From NCBI RefSeq assembly GCF_021462265.1, contig NZ_JAJONF010000047.1, positions 1 to 64,000 on the forward strand: a stretch of DNA of 64,000 nt. The letters are read 5' to 3'. The notes under the pieces are model-generated. The model was not told the DNA's origin and ran no database searches. It worked only from the letters and a program-made list of their open reading frames with translations. A program made the translations under genes and the position numbers. Positions 8,087 through 17,685 of the stretch are shown one piece after another. The stretch is from Streptomyces shenzhenensis. GTDB lineage: Bacteria > Actinomycetota > Actinomycetes > Streptomycetales > Streptomycetaceae. The first letter of the stretch is position 1; every line of letters starts with the position of its first letter.

Positions 8087-8650
8087 CGCACGGCACGGCG
8101 TGCCCAGCCCGCACGGGCGCGCCACGGCATGCCAACCGGCAGACCGCAGAACGTGGTTGACGGACGCGCACCTCACCCGTCCGCGACCGCGGTGACGCCG
8201 CAATGTGGTGCATGGCCGTCCCGTCGCCCCGTCGCCCCGTCGCCCTCTCGGCGGACCGGCACCGGTCGCCCGTCTACAGCGATCGGTGCCCGGGTGGCGC
8301 GGTGCGCATCCGCTCCTCTCGGTCAGCGGAAGGCGGGGGCCGTGAGGCGGCTGGCTCTCCGGCAGCTCTGACAGCCCCCCCGCCACGGCTGTCCGGAACT
8401 GGCCATGGCGATGGTGGCGAACGGTCCCGTGCCGAGCCCGGATCCGGCCGGCAGTGTGGTTTCGGCGGCCAGACGGCACGACGGGTCGGTGGAATTGAGT
8501 AGTCCCAGCTGAACGACGGCCCCGATCAGGGGAGTTCGAGTCGGGCGTCAGGGTGAAGACAACGTTGCCAGCGCCGTGGCGACGTTGCGGAACACTGCTC
8601 TCGCGGGTGAGGCCTGTCAAGACTCTGGGCTCACCCTGGCCCTACTTCTA
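8087..8650. other. intergenic, no gene seen
   Basis: About 560 bp between the aldehyde dehydrogenase stop and the promoter region of the galactoside operon. A short inverted repeat, GGCAC-GGC-GTGCC, just after the stop may help termination. No coding sequence is supported. Confidence 0.4.
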
Positions 8651-8676
8651 TTAAATTAGTAATTATTCTTGACATG
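8651..8676 (+). promoter_or_regulatory. AT-rich dyad and TTGACA upstream of galactoside operon
   Basis: A 25-bp stretch of nearly pure A/T in a 72% G+C genome. It contains AATTA-G-TAATT (8654-8664), a perfect 5-bp dyad, followed by TTGACA at 8669-8674, a good -35 hexamer. It lies about 100 bp before the chosen start of the GH27 gene and opens the long galactoside operon. It resembles operator DNA of sugar-responsive regulators; the cognate protein could be the FadR-type regulator at 16915 or one outside the window. Confidence 0.45.
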
Positions 8677-8778
8677 ATTTCGGCCGCGAGCCACAGTCGT
8701 CGCCGTGACGTCGAAGGCCCGCTCCGGCAGAGCGGCCCGCGTCCCGTTCTCCTGCTTCCCGACCCCTGGGAGACGCAC

Positions 8779-10899
8779 GTGATCTCGCACCCGCCCGTAC
8801 GCAGACCCCGGTTCCACCCGTTCGCCCGGCCCGCCCTCGCGGCCGCCGTCGCGGTGGTCCTGGCCGCCACCGTGCCCCCCCGCGCCGCCGCGCAGACGGC
8901 CGTCGACCAGGGCGCACCCGCCGCCTACGACAGCGGCCTCGCACCGACGCCCTACATGGGCTGGAACACCTACTACGGGCTCGGCGCGCCCACCGAGAGC
9001 GAGGTGCGCGCCGTCGCCGACAAGCTGGTCAGCAGCGGTCTGCGGGACAGCGGCTACGACATCGTGTGGCTGGACGGCGGCTGGCAGGCCGACAACCCCC
9101 GGGATGCCCAGGGCCGGTTGGCGGCCAACCCCGACCGCTTCCCCTCCGGCATCCCGGCCCTCGTCTCCTACCTGCACGAACGGGGGCTGCGGGCCGGTAT
9201 CTACACCGACGCCGGCACCTACGACGGCGGCAGGAGCTGCGGTCTGGGCAGCCGCGGGTACTACGACCAGGACGCACGGCAGTTCGCGAGCTGGAAGATC
9301 GACGCGATCAAGGTCGACTTCCTCTGCGGGATCGGCGCGAAGCTCGACCCGGGGCCCGCCTACAAGGAGTTCAGTGACGCGGTCGCCAAGTCCGGCCGCA
9401 GGATGCTGCTGAACCTCTGCAACCCGCTCACCGACGACTGGGGCCTGCCGCACACCCCCGAGCAGGACGCCCACAACACCTACGTCTACGCCCCGGCGAT
9501 CGCCGACTCCTGGCGCACCGGCACCGACATCGCCTGGGGCACCCCCAGCCCCGGCGAGTGGCCCGACATCCTGCGCAACATGGACGCCAACGCCTGGCAC
9601 CCCGAGGCACAGGGCCCCGGCCACTACAACGACCCCGACTACCTCATCCCCATGCGGAAGATGACCGACGGGACGTACGAGCTCACCCAGGAGGAGTCCA
9701 CCACCCAGTTCGTGATGTGGGCCGAGATGGGCTCACCGCTGATGCTGGGCTCCGACCCGCGCACGCTGCCCGACGCGATGATCAGGACCCTCCGCAATCC
9801 GGAGATCATCGCGGTGGACCAGGACCCCCTCGCGGTCCAGGGGGTGCGGGTGGCGACCGACTCGGTCGGCGACGTCTACAGCAAGGTGCTGCGGGGGGAC
9901 GGGCAGCGTGCCGTCGTGCTGCTCAACCGTTCCGGCCAACCCGCGCTCCGCACCGTGCAGTTCGCCGACGCCGGCCTCGGCGGCCCGGTGCGCGTCCGTG
10001 ACCTGCGGGCGCGCGCCGACCGGGGCACGCACACCGGGTCGTACACCGTCGAGGTCCCCGCGCACGGCACCGCGTTCCTCAGGCTGACCGGCGCCGACGC
10101 GCTGCCGGGGACGGACCTGGGCGTGACCGCGACCGCGAGCCCGGCCGTGGTGAGCGACGGTGCCACGTTCTTCCGGGGGCCGCACGGCTCGCTCGTCGAG
10201 CGGACCGACGGGAGCACGAAGGACCTCGGCGGTCCCGCGCAGGGCAGGATCCTGGGCCAGCCCGCCGCGTACGCCTCCGCCGGCGGCCGCGTCGACGTCT
10301 TCGTACGCGGCGCCGACTCGCGGGCCTACCGGCGGGTCCACGCCGACGGACGGTGGGGCCGATGGCAGTCGCTGGGCGGGGAGCTGACCGACGCGCCGTC
10401 CGTCGCCTTCACCGACCCGACCCACTGGACCCTGTTCGCGCGCGGCGCCGACGGCACGGTCGTGCAGCGCGGTCCGGACTCCGGCTGGTCCTCGCTCGGC
10501 ACGCCCGGTGACCGGGGGGTCCAGGGCCGCCCGTCCGCCGTCGTCGACGCCCAGGGGCGCGTCCACGTCGCCGTACGCACCGCCGCGGACGACGTGTGGA
10601 CGCGCACGCGGGACACCTCGGGGCAGTGGTCCGAGTGGACGTCCCTCGGCGGAACCGTCAGCGGCAGCCCGACCCTGGTCACCGCCGGGGACACGGTGCT
10701 GCTGTACGCGCGGGCCGCCGACTACACGCTCTGGCAGCAGCGCTACGCCGACGGCGCCTGGCAGGGCTGGAGCAAGCGGCAGGAGTTCCCGAGCGCGGCG
10801 TTCGACGGCGCGCTCGGCGCGGTCGCCGGCCCGGACGGAGCCGTGGACGCGGTGTTCCGCGGCGTCGACGGCCACGTGTACCAGATCCGATTCAAGTGA
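8779..10899 (+). CDS. secreted GH27 alpha-galactosidase with lectin-like propeller
   Basis: A 706-residue exported enzyme that releases galactose from alpha-galactosides. The signal peptide (RRPRFHPF, a hydrophobic core, then AAAQT) suggests export. The GH27 barrel begins near residue 57 (TPYMGWNTYYGLG). D180 in IKVDFLCG is the expected nucleophile and D250 in RTGTDI the acid/base. After a small beta domain, about residues 470-706 carry repeats of the type VFVRGADSRAYRRV, GRWQSLGG and LYARAADYTLWQQ, a PLL/tachylectin-like beta-propeller probably used to hold sugar polymers. I chose GTG 8779, preceded by GGGAG; a frame to 8674 adds 35 residues before the signal peptide. It is the first gene of the operon, 14 bp before the binding-protein gene. 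Confidence 0.92.
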   Translation: MISHPPVRRPRFHPFARPALAAAVAVVLAATVPPRAAAQTAVDQGAPAAYDSGLAPTPYMGWNTYYGLGAPTESEVRAVADKLVSSGLRDSGYDIVWLDGGWQADNPRDAQGRLAANPDRFPSGIPALVSYLHERGLRAGIYTDAGTYDGGRSCGLGSRGYYDQDARQFASWKIDAIKVDFLCGIGAKLDPGPAYKEFSDAVAKSGRRMLLNLCNPLTDDWGLPHTPEQDAHNTYVYAPAIADSWRTGTDIAWGTPSPGEWPDILRNMDANAWHPEAQGPGHYNDPDYLIPMRKMTDGTYELTQEESTTQFVMWAEMGSPLMLGSDPRTLPDAMIRTLRNPEIIAVDQDPLAVQGVRVATDSVGDVYSKVLRGDGQRAVVLLNRSGQPALRTVQFADAGLGGPVRVRDLRARADRGTHTGSYTVEVPAHGTAFLRLTGADALPGTDLGVTATASPAVVSDGATFFRGPHGSLVERTDGSTKDLGGPAQGRILGQPAAYASAGGRVDVFVRGADSRAYRRVHADGRWGRWQSLGGELTDAPSVAFTDPTHWTLFARGADGTVVQRGPDSGWSSLGTPGDRGVQGRPSAVVDAQGRVHVAVRTAADDVWTRTRDTSGQWSEWTSLGGTVSGSPTLVTAGDTVLLYARAADYTLWQQRYADGAWQGWSKRQEFPSAAFDGALGAVAGPDGAVDAVFRGVDGHVYQIRFK

Positions 10900-10913
10900 A
10901 CGAGGAACCCGAC

Positions 10914-12203
10914 ATGGCCACTTCCCAGACCAGCAGACGGCGGTTCCTCACCGGAGTCGGTGCCGCCGGGACCGCGGCGCTGCTCGGCGGCTGCGTCACC
11001 TCCGCCTCCTCCGGCAAGGGCTCCTCGAAGGGCGCGGTGACCCTCCAGTCCAACCTGTCCGCCCCGCAGGCCAAGGCCGCGATGGAGGACCTGGTCGCGG
11101 CCTACGCCAAGAAGGGGTCCGGCAGGGCCGATCTCAACACGGTCGCCGCCGAGACCTTCCGCACCCAGCTGCCGACCTACCTCACCTCCGCCAACCCGCC
11201 GGACGTGTACACCTGGTACCCCGGCTCGGTCGCGGACGCCTACGCCAAGAAGAACCTGCTGCTCGGCCTCGACGAGGTGTGGAACTCCTCGCCCGACCTC
11301 AAGCGGTACACCAAGGCGCTGCACTCGCTGTGCACCGCGAGCTCCGGCAAGAAGGTCTTCGTGCCCAACACCTACTACTGGTGGGGCATGTTCTACCGGA
11401 AGTCCGACTTCGCCAAGTGGGGCGTGAGCGAGCCCACGAGCTGGGACGGCCTCCTCGACCTGTGCGACAAGCTCAAGAGCAGGGGCGTCACCCCGATCGG
11501 GCTCGGCGCCGGCGGCAACACCCCCTGGGTGGCGTCGGCCTGGTTCGACTACCTCGACATCAGGATCAACGGCGCCCAGTACCACCGCGAACTCCTCGCG
11601 GGCAAGCACCGGTTCGACGACCCCGAGGTGCGCAAGGTCTTCGACCGCTGGCGGGAGGTGCTGCCCTACTTCGACCCGAACGGCACCGCCGTCGCCTTCC
11701 AGGACGCGACGACCGCCCTGCTCAACGGCCGCAGCGGCATGATGCTCATCGGCACCTTCTTCGCCGACGCCGCGCCCAAGAGCGCCCTGGACGACATCGA
11801 CTTCTTCCGCTTCCCGGTCATCGACTCCAAGGTCCCGCTCGCCGAGGAGGCGCCGGTCGACGGCTACTTCGCCAGCGCCCGCAGCGGCCGCCGCGACCAG
11901 GTCTTCCACCTGCTGAAGTACCTCGCCACGGCCGAGGCCCAGGAGATCTACATCAAGGGCTCCTCCGGGACCGTGCTGCCCTGCAACCCGGACGCCAAGG
12001 ACGCCGGTACCGCGCTGGTGAAGAAGGGCCGCGCGCACGTCGCCGCGGCCGCCGAGATCACCCAGTTCTTCAACCGGGACTCCAGCGACGCCCTCCAGCC
12101 CACCGCGGACACCGCCCTGACCAGGTTCCTGGCCGAGCCGAAGTCGATCGGCGGCATCCTGACCGACTGGCAGCGGGACGCCGAGAAGATCTGGAACGCC
12201 TGA
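10914..12203 (+). CDS. ABC sugar transporter, substrate-binding lipoprotein
   Basis: A 429-residue family-1 extracellular solute-binding protein. The N-terminus carries a twin-arginine motif (SRRRFLTG) and a lipobox (LLGGC), so it is a Tat-exported lipoprotein anchored outside the membrane. It should deliver an oligosaccharide to the two permeases encoded next. The ATG at 10914 is preceded by GAGGA. The flanking alpha-galactosidases make melibiose, raffinose or galactomannan oligosaccharides the likely substrates, by context only. No ATPase gene is in the operon, as is usual in Streptomyces, where a shared MsiK-type ATPase drives many such importers. Confidence 0.9.
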   Translation: MATSQTSRRRFLTGVGAAGTAALLGGCVTSASSGKGSSKGAVTLQSNLSAPQAKAAMEDLVAAYAKKGSGRADLNTVAAETFRTQLPTYLTSANPPDVYTWYPGSVADAYAKKNLLLGLDEVWNSSPDLKRYTKALHSLCTASSGKKVFVPNTYYWWGMFYRKSDFAKWGVSEPTSWDGLLDLCDKLKSRGVTPIGLGAGGNTPWVASAWFDYLDIRINGAQYHRELLAGKHRFDDPEVRKVFDRWREVLPYFDPNGTAVAFQDATTALLNGRSGMMLIGTFFADAAPKSALDDIDFFRFPVIDSKVPLAEEAPVDGYFASARSGRRDQVFHLLKYLATAEAQEIYIKGSSGTVLPCNPDAKDAGTALVKKGRAHVAAAAEITQFFNRDSSDALQPTADTALTRFLAEPKSIGGILTDWQRDAEKIWNA

Positions 12204-12204
12204 C

Positions 12205-13140
12205 ATGGCCGTCCTGACCGCGCCCGAAAGGAGGTCCCCGGCCCGCCCGCCCGTCAGCGGCAGGCGGGCCCGGGGACCCCGGCGCACCCCGCCGCTGGTC
12301 CTCGCCTTCGTCCTGGTACCGCTGCTCGCCGAGGCCCTGTGGGTGTTCTGGCCCGCCCTCCAGGGCTTCTACCTCGCCCTGACCAAGTGGGACGGCGTCT
12401 CCCCGCCGCAGTTCGTCGGCCTGGACAACTTCCGGGAGATGGCCCACGACGACGTCTTCCGCAGCGCCGCCGGCCACACCGTGCTGTGGCTGGTCCTCTT
12501 CGGCGGCCTGTCCGCCGTACTGGGGCTCGCCGCCGCGCTGCTGCTCCAGCAGGAGCGGCGCGGGGTCGGCTTCTACCGGGCCGCCCTGTTCCTGCCGGTC
12601 GTCTTCTCGCTGGTCGCCACCGCCCTGGTCTGGCAGGCGATCTACCAGCCCGACGGCGTCCTGAACCGCCTGCTGGACACCGTGGGCCTCGGCAGCCTCC
12701 GGCACGCCTGGCTCGCGGACCAGGACACCGCTCTGTACGCGGTGATCGTGCCCGCGCTGTGGCGCCAGATCGGCTACGTCATGGTCCTGTACCTCGCCGG
12801 TCTGAAGGGCATCGACCCCGTGCTCTACGAGGCCGCCAAGGTCGACGGCGCGAGCGCGCTGCAGCGCTTCCGGCATGTCACGCTGCCCCAACTGCGCGGT
12901 GTCAACGCGGTCGTCCTGTCCGTCATCGTCATCGACTCGCTGCGCTCCTTCGACGTCGTCTGGTCGCTCACCCGCGGCGGCCCCTACCACTCGTCCGAAC
13001 TGCTGAGCACCTACATGTACTCGACCGCCTTCCAGTCCCTGCGACTCGGCTACGGCTCCGCCCTGGCCGTCGTCATCTTCGTCCTCGCCTTCGGGGTCAT
13101 CGCCTCCTACCTCGTGCGCGCCTTCCGGGAGGCCGACTGA
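12205..13140 (+). CDS. ABC sugar transporter permease, MalF type
   Basis: A 311-residue integral membrane permease with six predicted spans and the cytoplasmic EAA loop (YEAAKVDGASALQRFRHVTLP) that contacts the ATPase. It starts one base after the binding-protein stop codon and its stop overlaps the start of the MalG-type partner. Together they form the membrane channel of the alpha-galactoside importer. Confidence 0.92.
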   Translation: MAVLTAPERRSPARPPVSGRRARGPRRTPPLVLAFVLVPLLAEALWVFWPALQGFYLALTKWDGVSPPQFVGLDNFREMAHDDVFRSAAGHTVLWLVLFGGLSAVLGLAAALLLQQERRGVGFYRAALFLPVVFSLVATALVWQAIYQPDGVLNRLLDTVGLGSLRHAWLADQDTALYAVIVPALWRQIGYVMVLYLAGLKGIDPVLYEAAKVDGASALQRFRHVTLPQLRGVNAVVLSVIVIDSLRSFDVVWSLTRGGPYHSSELLSTYMYSTAFQSLRLGYGSALAVVIFVLAFGVIASYLVRAFREAD

Positions 13141-14000
13141 TGTCCGCCGACGCCACGGCCAACTCGGCGGCGGTGCGCCGCAGCAGAGCGGCCACCGCCG
13201 GATTCCACCTCGGTGCCGGCGCCCTGTCCGTCCTGTGGCTGCTGCCCATCGCCCTGGTCCTGGTGACCAGCCTGCGCTCCTTCGACGACATCGCCGCCCA
13301 CGGCCTGGGCAGCCGGCCGCACTCCTTCACCCTGTCCAACTTCGGCCAGGCCTGGACCGACGGCGGCCAGCAGCAGGCCCTGATCAACAGCCTGCTCGTC
13401 ACCGTCCCCTGCGTCCTGGTCACCCTCGCCCTCGCCGCCATGGCCGCGTTCGCCCTCAGCCGCTACGAACTCCCCTTCCGGCGCTCTTTGCTGCTGCTCA
13501 TGCTCGGCGGCAACCTGCTCCCGCCGCAGATCCTGCTCATCCCGGTGTCCAAGCTCAGCGAGGTGATGGGCGTCTACGACACACTGCCCGCGCTCATCGG
13601 TGTGCAGATCGGCTTCGGCGTCGGCTTCTACGTCTTCGTCCTGCACGGGTTCATGCGGTCGATCCCGGTGGAGATCCAGCAGGCGGCGGTCGTGGACGGC
13701 GCCGGGCCCTGGCAGATCTTCCGGCGGATCATCCTGCCGCTGACCCGCCCCGCCCTGGCCGCCCTCAGCGCGCTCTCCTTCACCTGGATCTTCAACGACC
13801 TGCTCTGGGCGATCACCGTGCTGCGCAGCGACAGCAAGATGCCGATCACCGCCGCCCTCATCGGACTCCAGGGCCAGTACGTGTCGATGTGGAACGTGAT
13901 CGCGGCCGGGTCCGTGATCGCCGCCGCGCCCACGGTCGCCGTGTTCCTGCGCTTCCAGCGGCACTTCGTGGCCGGCCTCAACCTGGGGGCGGTCAAGTGA
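13140..14000 (+). CDS. ABC sugar transporter permease, MalG type
   Basis: A 286-residue permease with six predicted membrane spans. Its EAA loop reads IQQAAVVDGAGPWQIFRRIILP. The ATG at 13140 overlaps the previous stop (ATGA), and the gene's own stop overlaps the GTG of the next gene, so translation is probably coupled. It is the second channel subunit of the galactoside importer. Confidence 0.92.
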   Translation: MSADATANSAAVRRSRAATAGFHLGAGALSVLWLLPIALVLVTSLRSFDDIAAHGLGSRPHSFTLSNFGQAWTDGGQQQALINSLLVTVPCVLVTLALAAMAAFALSRYELPFRRSLLLLMLGGNLLPPQILLIPVSKLSEVMGVYDTLPALIGVQIGFGVGFYVFVLHGFMRSIPVEIQQAAVVDGAGPWQIFRRIILPLTRPALAALSALSFTWIFNDLLWAITVLRSDSKMPITAALIGLQGQYVSMWNVIAAGSVIAAAPTVAVFLRFQRHFVAGLNLGAVK

Positions 14001-16060
14001 CCTACCCGCGCTGGACCTTGCGGACGGAGCACACCAGCTACACCGTCCGCCTCTCCCCGGACGGCCCCTGGGCCGAGCTCGACGCCTGGGGCCCGCTCGG
14101 CGTCGAGGACGGGCCGTCCGCCCTGGACTGGTCCCACCGCACCCACTTCATCACGCCCGCCGACGCGGCTCCGGCCGAGTATCTGCCGTACGGGCTGCGG
14201 CCGTTCACCGGATCCGAGCTGGTGGTGTCGACTCCCGGCGGGGAGCGGGGCATGTGGTGGGAGTTCGACGGCGCCGAGGAGGCGCAGGGGGCTCTTCGGC
14301 TCGCCTTCACGGACGAGGTGACCGGCCTGCGGACGGTCCTGTGCTACGCGACCGTCCCCGGCACCGACGTGATCCTGCGCTGGGCCGAGTTCACCGCCAC
14401 GGCCGAACTCCGCCTGGAGCGGCTCGACTCGGCCGCAGTCACCGTTCCCGTCAGGGGCGCGGCCCGGCTGACCTGCCTCGCCGGGCAGTGGTCCCAGGAG
14501 TTCCAGCACACCCGGCTCGACCTCGCCAGGGGCACGTTCAGCATCGGCAGCCTGCAGGGTGTGGCAGGGCACGCGTACGCGCCCTGGCTCGTCGTGCAGG
14601 ACGGGGAGGCCGCGTACGGTGTCGCCCTCGAATGGGCGGGCAACTGGCACATCACGGCGGAAGCCGAACCGGGCGGGGCCGTTCGGGTCCGGGCCGGACG
14701 GGTCCCGCACGAGGGCGCCGTACGCATCGCCCCCGGGGAGACCCTCAAGGCGCCCCGCCTCGCCTGCGCCTTCAGCGCGGACGGACTCGACGGTCTGTCC
14801 CGGGTCTGGCACCGCTACGAGCGCCGCCTGGCCGGCGACCGGCTGCACCGCCCCCGCAAGGTGCTCTACAACTCCTGGGAGGCCACCGGCTTCGACGTCG
14901 ACGCGGCCGGTCAGCTGGAACTGGCGAAGGCGGCCGCGGACCTCGGGGCCGAGCTGTTCGTCGTGGACGACGGCTGGTTCACCGGCCGCGGCGACGACAC
15001 CGGGGGACTGGGCGACTGGTACCCCGACCCTCAGGCCTTCCCGCAGGGCTTCGACCGGTTCGTCGCCGACGTCCGCGGCCTCGGCCTGGACTTCGGCCTG
15101 TGGGTGGAACCGGAGGCGGTCAGCCCCGGCAGCCGGCTGCACGCCGAACACCCCGAGTGGGTCTACCGCGTCGACGGCCGGCCGGCCCGTCTCGTCCGCA
15201 ACCAGCTGCTGCTCGACCTCGGCCGGAGCGACGTCCAGGACTTCGTGATCGCCACCCTCGACCGGCTGCTCGGCACCTACGCCATCGGCTATCTGAAGTG
15301 GGACATGAACCGCCCGCCCACCGAACGCGGCCGTCCCGGCGCCGGTCCCGCCGACCGGGTCGACCTGGACGCGGAGCACGTCGCCGGATACCTGCGGGTC
15401 CTCGACCACCTGCGCGCCGCCCACCCCGACGTCACCGTCGAGGGCTGCGCCGGCGGCGGCGGACGGGTCGAGCACGCCACCCTCGCCCGCACCGACGTCG
15501 TCTGGCCCAGCGACAACACCGCGCCCCTGGACCGGCTGCGCATCCAGTACGGCTTCCTGCACGCCCACGCGCCCCACGTCATGAGCTCCTGGGTCACCGA
15601 CGCCCCCGGCGTCTTCGACCCGCGCCCGCGCAGCCTCGCCTTCCGCTTCGTCAACGCCATGTGCGGAGTCCTCGGGATCGGCGCCGACCTGCGCGCCTGG
15701 ACCCCGGAGCAGCGATCCGAGGCCGCCCGGTGGATCGCCCGCTACAAGGAGGTGCGGGACGTCGTCCACCACGGGGAGGCCCGGCTGCTCGGGACACCGG
15801 ACGACCCCACCTGCGGCGTGCAGTTCGACGCCGGCGACCGTACCGTCGTCGCCGCGCTCTCCACCGGCCGCCTCGACGGGGCACCGCTGCTGCCCGGCCG
15901 CCCCGACCGGCTGCGGCTGCGCGGCCTGGACCCGGCGGCACGCTACCGGGACACGGCGACCGGAGCGTCGTACAGCGGAGCCCATCTGCGCCACCACGGC
16001 CTGCCGTTCGCGTGGAGTGCCGGGCACGATGCCGACCTGGTGGTGCTCAGACGCCTGTAG
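13997..16060 (+). CDS. GH36 alpha-galactosidase (cytoplasmic)
   Basis: A 687-residue GH36 enzyme. An N-terminal beta-sandwich domain (about residues 1-300) precedes the barrel. D436 in YLKWDMNR is the expected nucleophile and D506 in WPSDNTAP the acid/base; KVLYNSWEA and ELFVVDDGWF are also typical. There is no signal peptide, so it should split imported alpha-galactosides inside the cell. The GTG start at 13997 overlaps the permease stop as GTGA. Following the importer genes, it is the intracellular partner of the secreted GH27 enzyme encoded first in the operon, and would release galactose for the oxidative enzymes encoded downstream. Confidence 0.93.
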   Translation: MTYPRWTLRTEHTSYTVRLSPDGPWAELDAWGPLGVEDGPSALDWSHRTHFITPADAAPAEYLPYGLRPFTGSELVVSTPGGERGMWWEFDGAEEAQGALRLAFTDEVTGLRTVLCYATVPGTDVILRWAEFTATAELRLERLDSAAVTVPVRGAARLTCLAGQWSQEFQHTRLDLARGTFSIGSLQGVAGHAYAPWLVVQDGEAAYGVALEWAGNWHITAEAEPGGAVRVRAGRVPHEGAVRIAPGETLKAPRLACAFSADGLDGLSRVWHRYERRLAGDRLHRPRKVLYNSWEATGFDVDAAGQLELAKAAADLGAELFVVDDGWFTGRGDDTGGLGDWYPDPQAFPQGFDRFVADVRGLGLDFGLWVEPEAVSPGSRLHAEHPEWVYRVDGRPARLVRNQLLLDLGRSDVQDFVIATLDRLLGTYAIGYLKWDMNRPPTERGRPGAGPADRVDLDAEHVAGYLRVLDHLRAAHPDVTVEGCAGGGGRVEHATLARTDVVWPSDNTAPLDRLRIQYGFLHAHAPHVMSSWVTDAPGVFDPRPRSLAFRFVNAMCGVLGIGADLRAWTPEQRSEAARWIARYKEVRDVVHHGEARLLGTPDDPTCGVQFDAGDRTVVAALSTGRLDGAPLLPGRPDRLRLRGLDPAARYRDTATGASYSGAHLRHHGLPFAWSAGHDADLVVLRRL

Positions 16061-16100
16061 GACGCATATGTTTCCAGCAGCTCACCCTCTAAGGAGCCCG

Positions 16101-16874
16101 ATGGACCAGTCCGTACGACGGTACGGTGCCCGCTTCACCGGCCGTACCGCCGTGGTGACCGGCGCCGCCTCCGGCATCGGAGCCGCCACCGCCGCCCGCC
16201 TCGCCGGGGAGGGCGCCGCCGTCGTGCTCGCCGACATCGCGGACGAGCGTGGCCGGGCCGTGGTGGACGGAATCGAGAAGGACGGCGGCCGGGCCAGGTA
16301 CGTGCACGCGGACGTCGCCGCCGAGGACGACTGGGCACGGATCGTGACCGCCGCGCACGCCTTCGGCCCGGTCGACGTGCTCGTCAGCAACGCCTACACC
16401 GTCGAGGTCGTACCGGCCCACGAGCTGACCCTGCCGTCCTGGCAGCGGCAGCTCGCCGTCAACCTCACCGGCGGCTTCCTCGGCGTCCGGGCGGTCCTGC
16501 CCGACCTGCGCGCCCGCCGCGGCGCGGTGGTCCTCACCTCGTCGGTGCACGCCCACGCCGGCATCCCCGGCCACCCCGCCTACGCCGCGGCCAAGGGCGG
16601 CCTGCTCTCCCTGTGCGGACAGCTCGCCGTCGAGTACGGGCCCGAGGTGCGCGTCAACGCGGTGGTTCCCGGGCCCGTCCTGACCGCGGCCTGGGACCGG
16701 GTGCCGCCCGAGGAACGCGAACGCAGCATCGCCCAGACCGCCGCCCGCCGCTTCGGCACGCCCGAGGAGGTGGCCGCCGCGATCGCGTTCCTCTGCGCCG
16801 ACGAGGCCTCCTACATCACCGGGTCCAGTCTCGTCGTGGACGGCGGCTGGAGCGTCGTGAAGGCTTCCGCATGA
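16101..16874 (+). CDS. short-chain dehydrogenase, candidate galactose dehydrogenase
   Basis: A 257-residue classical SDR. TGAASGIG at residues 20-27 binds NAD(P), LTSSV carries the catalytic serine, and Y161 and K165 form the YxxxK motif. The ATG at 16101 follows AAGGAG. Its neighbours are alpha-galactosidases before it and galactonate dehydratase, aldolase and sugar-acid kinase after it, so oxidation of D-galactose to galactonolactone is the missing step it would fill. SDR-type galactose dehydrogenases are known in rhizobia. The substrate is inferred from context; another aldose, such as a deoxy-sugar, is possible. No lactonase gene is seen nearby. Confidence 0.85.
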   Translation: MDQSVRRYGARFTGRTAVVTGAASGIGAATAARLAGEGAAVVLADIADERGRAVVDGIEKDGGRARYVHADVAAEDDWARIVTAAHAFGPVDVLVSNAYTVEVVPAHELTLPSWQRQLAVNLTGGFLGVRAVLPDLRARRGAVVLTSSVHAHAGIPGHPAYAAAKGGLLSLCGQLAVEYGPEVRVNAVVPGPVLTAAWDRVPPEERERSIAQTAARRFGTPEEVAAAIAFLCADEASYITGSSLVVDGGWSVVKASA

Positions 16875-16914
16875 GCCCCGCCGAACCGGCCGTTGAACAG
16901 AAAGGCTGTACGAC

Positions 16915-17685
16915 ATGACGCCCTACGCCCGCCGCGGTGTGCACGGCCAGACCGTGGAGGCGCTGGCGCGCCGCATCCTGGGGGGCGAGATCCCGGAAGG
17001 GGCCACGCTCGACCTGGTGGCGCTGCAGAGCGAACTCGACGTCAGCCTCACCGCCCTGCGCGAGTCCCTCAAGGTGCTCGCCGCCAAGGGCATGGTCGAC
17101 GCCCGGCAGAAACGCGGCACCTTCGTGCGGTCCCGCGCGGACTGGAACCTGCTCGACGCCGACGTGCTGCGCTGGCAGTTCGAGGGCGGCCGCGCGAGCG
17201 GCACGGGATCGTCGCTGCTGCGCAACCTGGCCGAGGTCCGCGCCATCATCGAACCGGCGGCCGTCCGGCTCGCCGCCGAGCGCCGCACCGAGGCCGACCT
17301 GCTGTCCCTGGAGACGGCCGTGGCGGCGATGGGGCGGCACGAGGCGGACCCCGGCCACGCCGTCGACGCCGACCTCGCCTTCCACCGCGCCCTGCTCACC
17401 GCCACCCACAACGAACTGCTCGAACGCATGGAGATGGTGATCGAGTCGGGCCTTGCCCACCGGGACCGCATCGTGCACAGCTCCCCGCACAGCGAGGATC
17501 CCGTCCCCGCCCACCGCGCCGTCCTGGACGCCGTACGCGACCGTGACCCGCAGGCGGCCGAGGCCGCCATGCGGGCCCTGCTCGACCAGGCGGGCCGCGA
17601 CCTGGCACGGCTCGACGGCCCGGAAGAGGGGGCGGAGCCCGACGACGCGGCAGGGCCCGACGACACGAAAGGCGGCGGCCGGTGA
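16915..17685 (+). CDS. FadR-type GntR regulator
   Basis: A 256-residue GntR-family regulator. The winged helix-turn-helix is N-terminal (ALARRILGGEIPEG, then ALRESLKVLAAKGMVDARQKRGTFV split over about residues 15-75), followed by an all-helical FCD ligand domain (LAEVRAIIEPAAVRLAA, DADLAFHRALL, AHRAVLDAV). The last 20 residues are acidic and disordered. E. coli DgoR, which senses galactonate, is of the same subfamily and also sits with dgoD. Here the gene overlaps the next one by GTGA, so it is embedded in the operon it probably controls. Operator and ligand are not shown by the sequence. Confidence 0.88.
   Translation: MTPYARRGVHGQTVEALARRILGGEIPEGATLDLVALQSELDVSLTALRESLKVLAAKGMVDARQKRGTFVRSRADWNLLDADVLRWQFEGGRASGTGSSLLRNLAEVRAIIEPAAVRLAAERRTEADLLSLETAVAAMGRHEADPGHAVDADLAFHRALLTATHNELLERMEMVIESGLAHRDRIVHSSPHSEDPVPAHRAVLDAVRDRDPQAAEAAMRALLDQAGRDLARLDGPEEGAEPDDAAGPDDTKGGGR

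Noticed and set aside
13628..16027. Very long minus-strand open frame (799 codons) opposite the GH36 gene
   Set aside because: It is valine/glycine/arginine-rich, has no recognisable motif and is a mirror of the third-position GC bias of the real plus-strand genes.
16101..16874. Assigning the SDR firmly as galactose dehydrogenase
   Set aside because: SDR substrate cannot be read from sequence; only the operon context supports it, so it is given as a candidate.
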